Below, in pieces: positions 5,451 to 5,549 of a stretch of DNA of 5,549 nucleotides. A model generated the notes under the pieces. The model searched no databases. It was not told where the DNA came from and was given only the letters and a program-made list of their open reading frames with translations. Both the position numbers and the translations under genes were made by a program. Origin of the DNA: Fibrobacteria bacterium GUT77 (GTDB lineage Bacteria > Fibrobacterota > Chitinivibrionia > Chitinivibrionales > Chitinispirillaceae); NCBI GenBank assembly GCA_001462255.1, contig LIUJ01000240.1:1-5549 (forward strand), read 5' to 3'. How positions within the stretch are numbered: the first letter of the stretch is position 1; each line of letters opens with the position of its first letter.

Positions 5451-5549
5451 ATGAAAAACTTAAAAGTGTCTTTGAAACTGTTAGTCGGCTTCGGTGTTAC
5501 CGTCGCCTTGCTGTTGGTGGTGGGCATTACGTCCATCTCCAGTTTGAGA
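5451..5549 (+). CDS. Methyl-accepting chemotaxis protein, N-terminus only (cut by window end)
   Basis: Only the first 33 codons are present. They read as a short basic N-terminus (MKNLKVSLKL) running into a hydrophobic segment (LLVGFGVTVALLLVVGI, about residues 10-26) and then TSISSL. This is the usual first transmembrane helix and start of the sensor domain in chemoreceptors. The assignment rests on that signature and on the adjacent cheW; the ligand-binding, HAMP and signalling domains lie outside the window. A membrane-bound sensor kinase could begin similarly, but the context favours an MCP. The start has a good ribosome binding site, and the 71-base A-rich gap after cheW shows no clear promoter or terminator, so cotranscription is likely. 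Confidence 0.75.
   Translation, partial: MKNLKVSLKLLVGFGVTVALLLVVGITSISSLR

Noticed and set aside
1..5549. CRISPR array, tRNA, rRNA, insertion sequence or attachment site
   Set aside because: No regularly spaced repeats, cloverleaf-type sequence, transposase motif or flanking inverted repeats were seen on either strand.

Overview
This 5.5-kb window looks like ordinary bacterial chromosome of mid-range GC. Its genes begin with ATG or TTG, and most have clear Shine-Dalgarno sites. It combines DNA-processing and division genes (dprA, an ftsB/divIC-type gene, recO) with a chemotaxis pair (cheW and the start of a methyl-accepting chemotaxis protein), and on the other strand a copper/sulfur-type membrane fusion protein with thiS. 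The organism is therefore probably motile or at least chemosensory. The lineage cannot be fixed from this sequence. The multi-domain HMA-SafE-cupredoxin protein and the CheW/MCP pair would suit an anaerobic bacterium (clostridial, synergistote or elusimicrobial types come to mind), but that is inference.

Layout. Bases 1-439 hold a plus-strand reading frame open to the left edge, which I do not recognise. It converges on a minus-strand pair: a 518-residue fusion gene (2331-775) followed by thiS (717-508). The 2332-2478 gap is a divergent promoter region. It holds a good sigma-70-type promoter for the minus-strand pair, and a weaker one for dprA that lies within a small imperfect tandem repeat. 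The plus strand then runs dprA (2479-3591), an ftsB-like gene overlapping it by 4 bases (3588-3896), and recO (3942-4619), probably as one operon.

The 265-base gap 4620-4884 has no convincing gene. It carries two related copies of a promoter-like element 114 bases apart, both pointing at cheW (4885-5379), which is followed by a truncated MCP gene (5451 to the window end). No strong intrinsic terminator is seen anywhere, so readthrough from recO into cheW is possible.

How the genes work together. DprA loads RecA onto incoming or exposed single-stranded DNA and RecO assists RecA loading in gap repair. The FtsB-like protein between them belongs to the division machinery and probably shares only transcription. 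CheW couples chemoreceptors such as the downstream MCP to the CheA kinase. The fusion protein probably handles copper or another soft metal at the membrane. ThiS is a sulfur carrier whose usual partners thiG and thiF are not in the window. I found no mobile element, CRISPR array, tRNA or rRNA, and no clear evidence of a new biological system. The best leads are the duplicated cheW promoter, the fusion protein with its Cys-bearing tail, and the orphan thiS followed by an apparently unused ribosome binding site.
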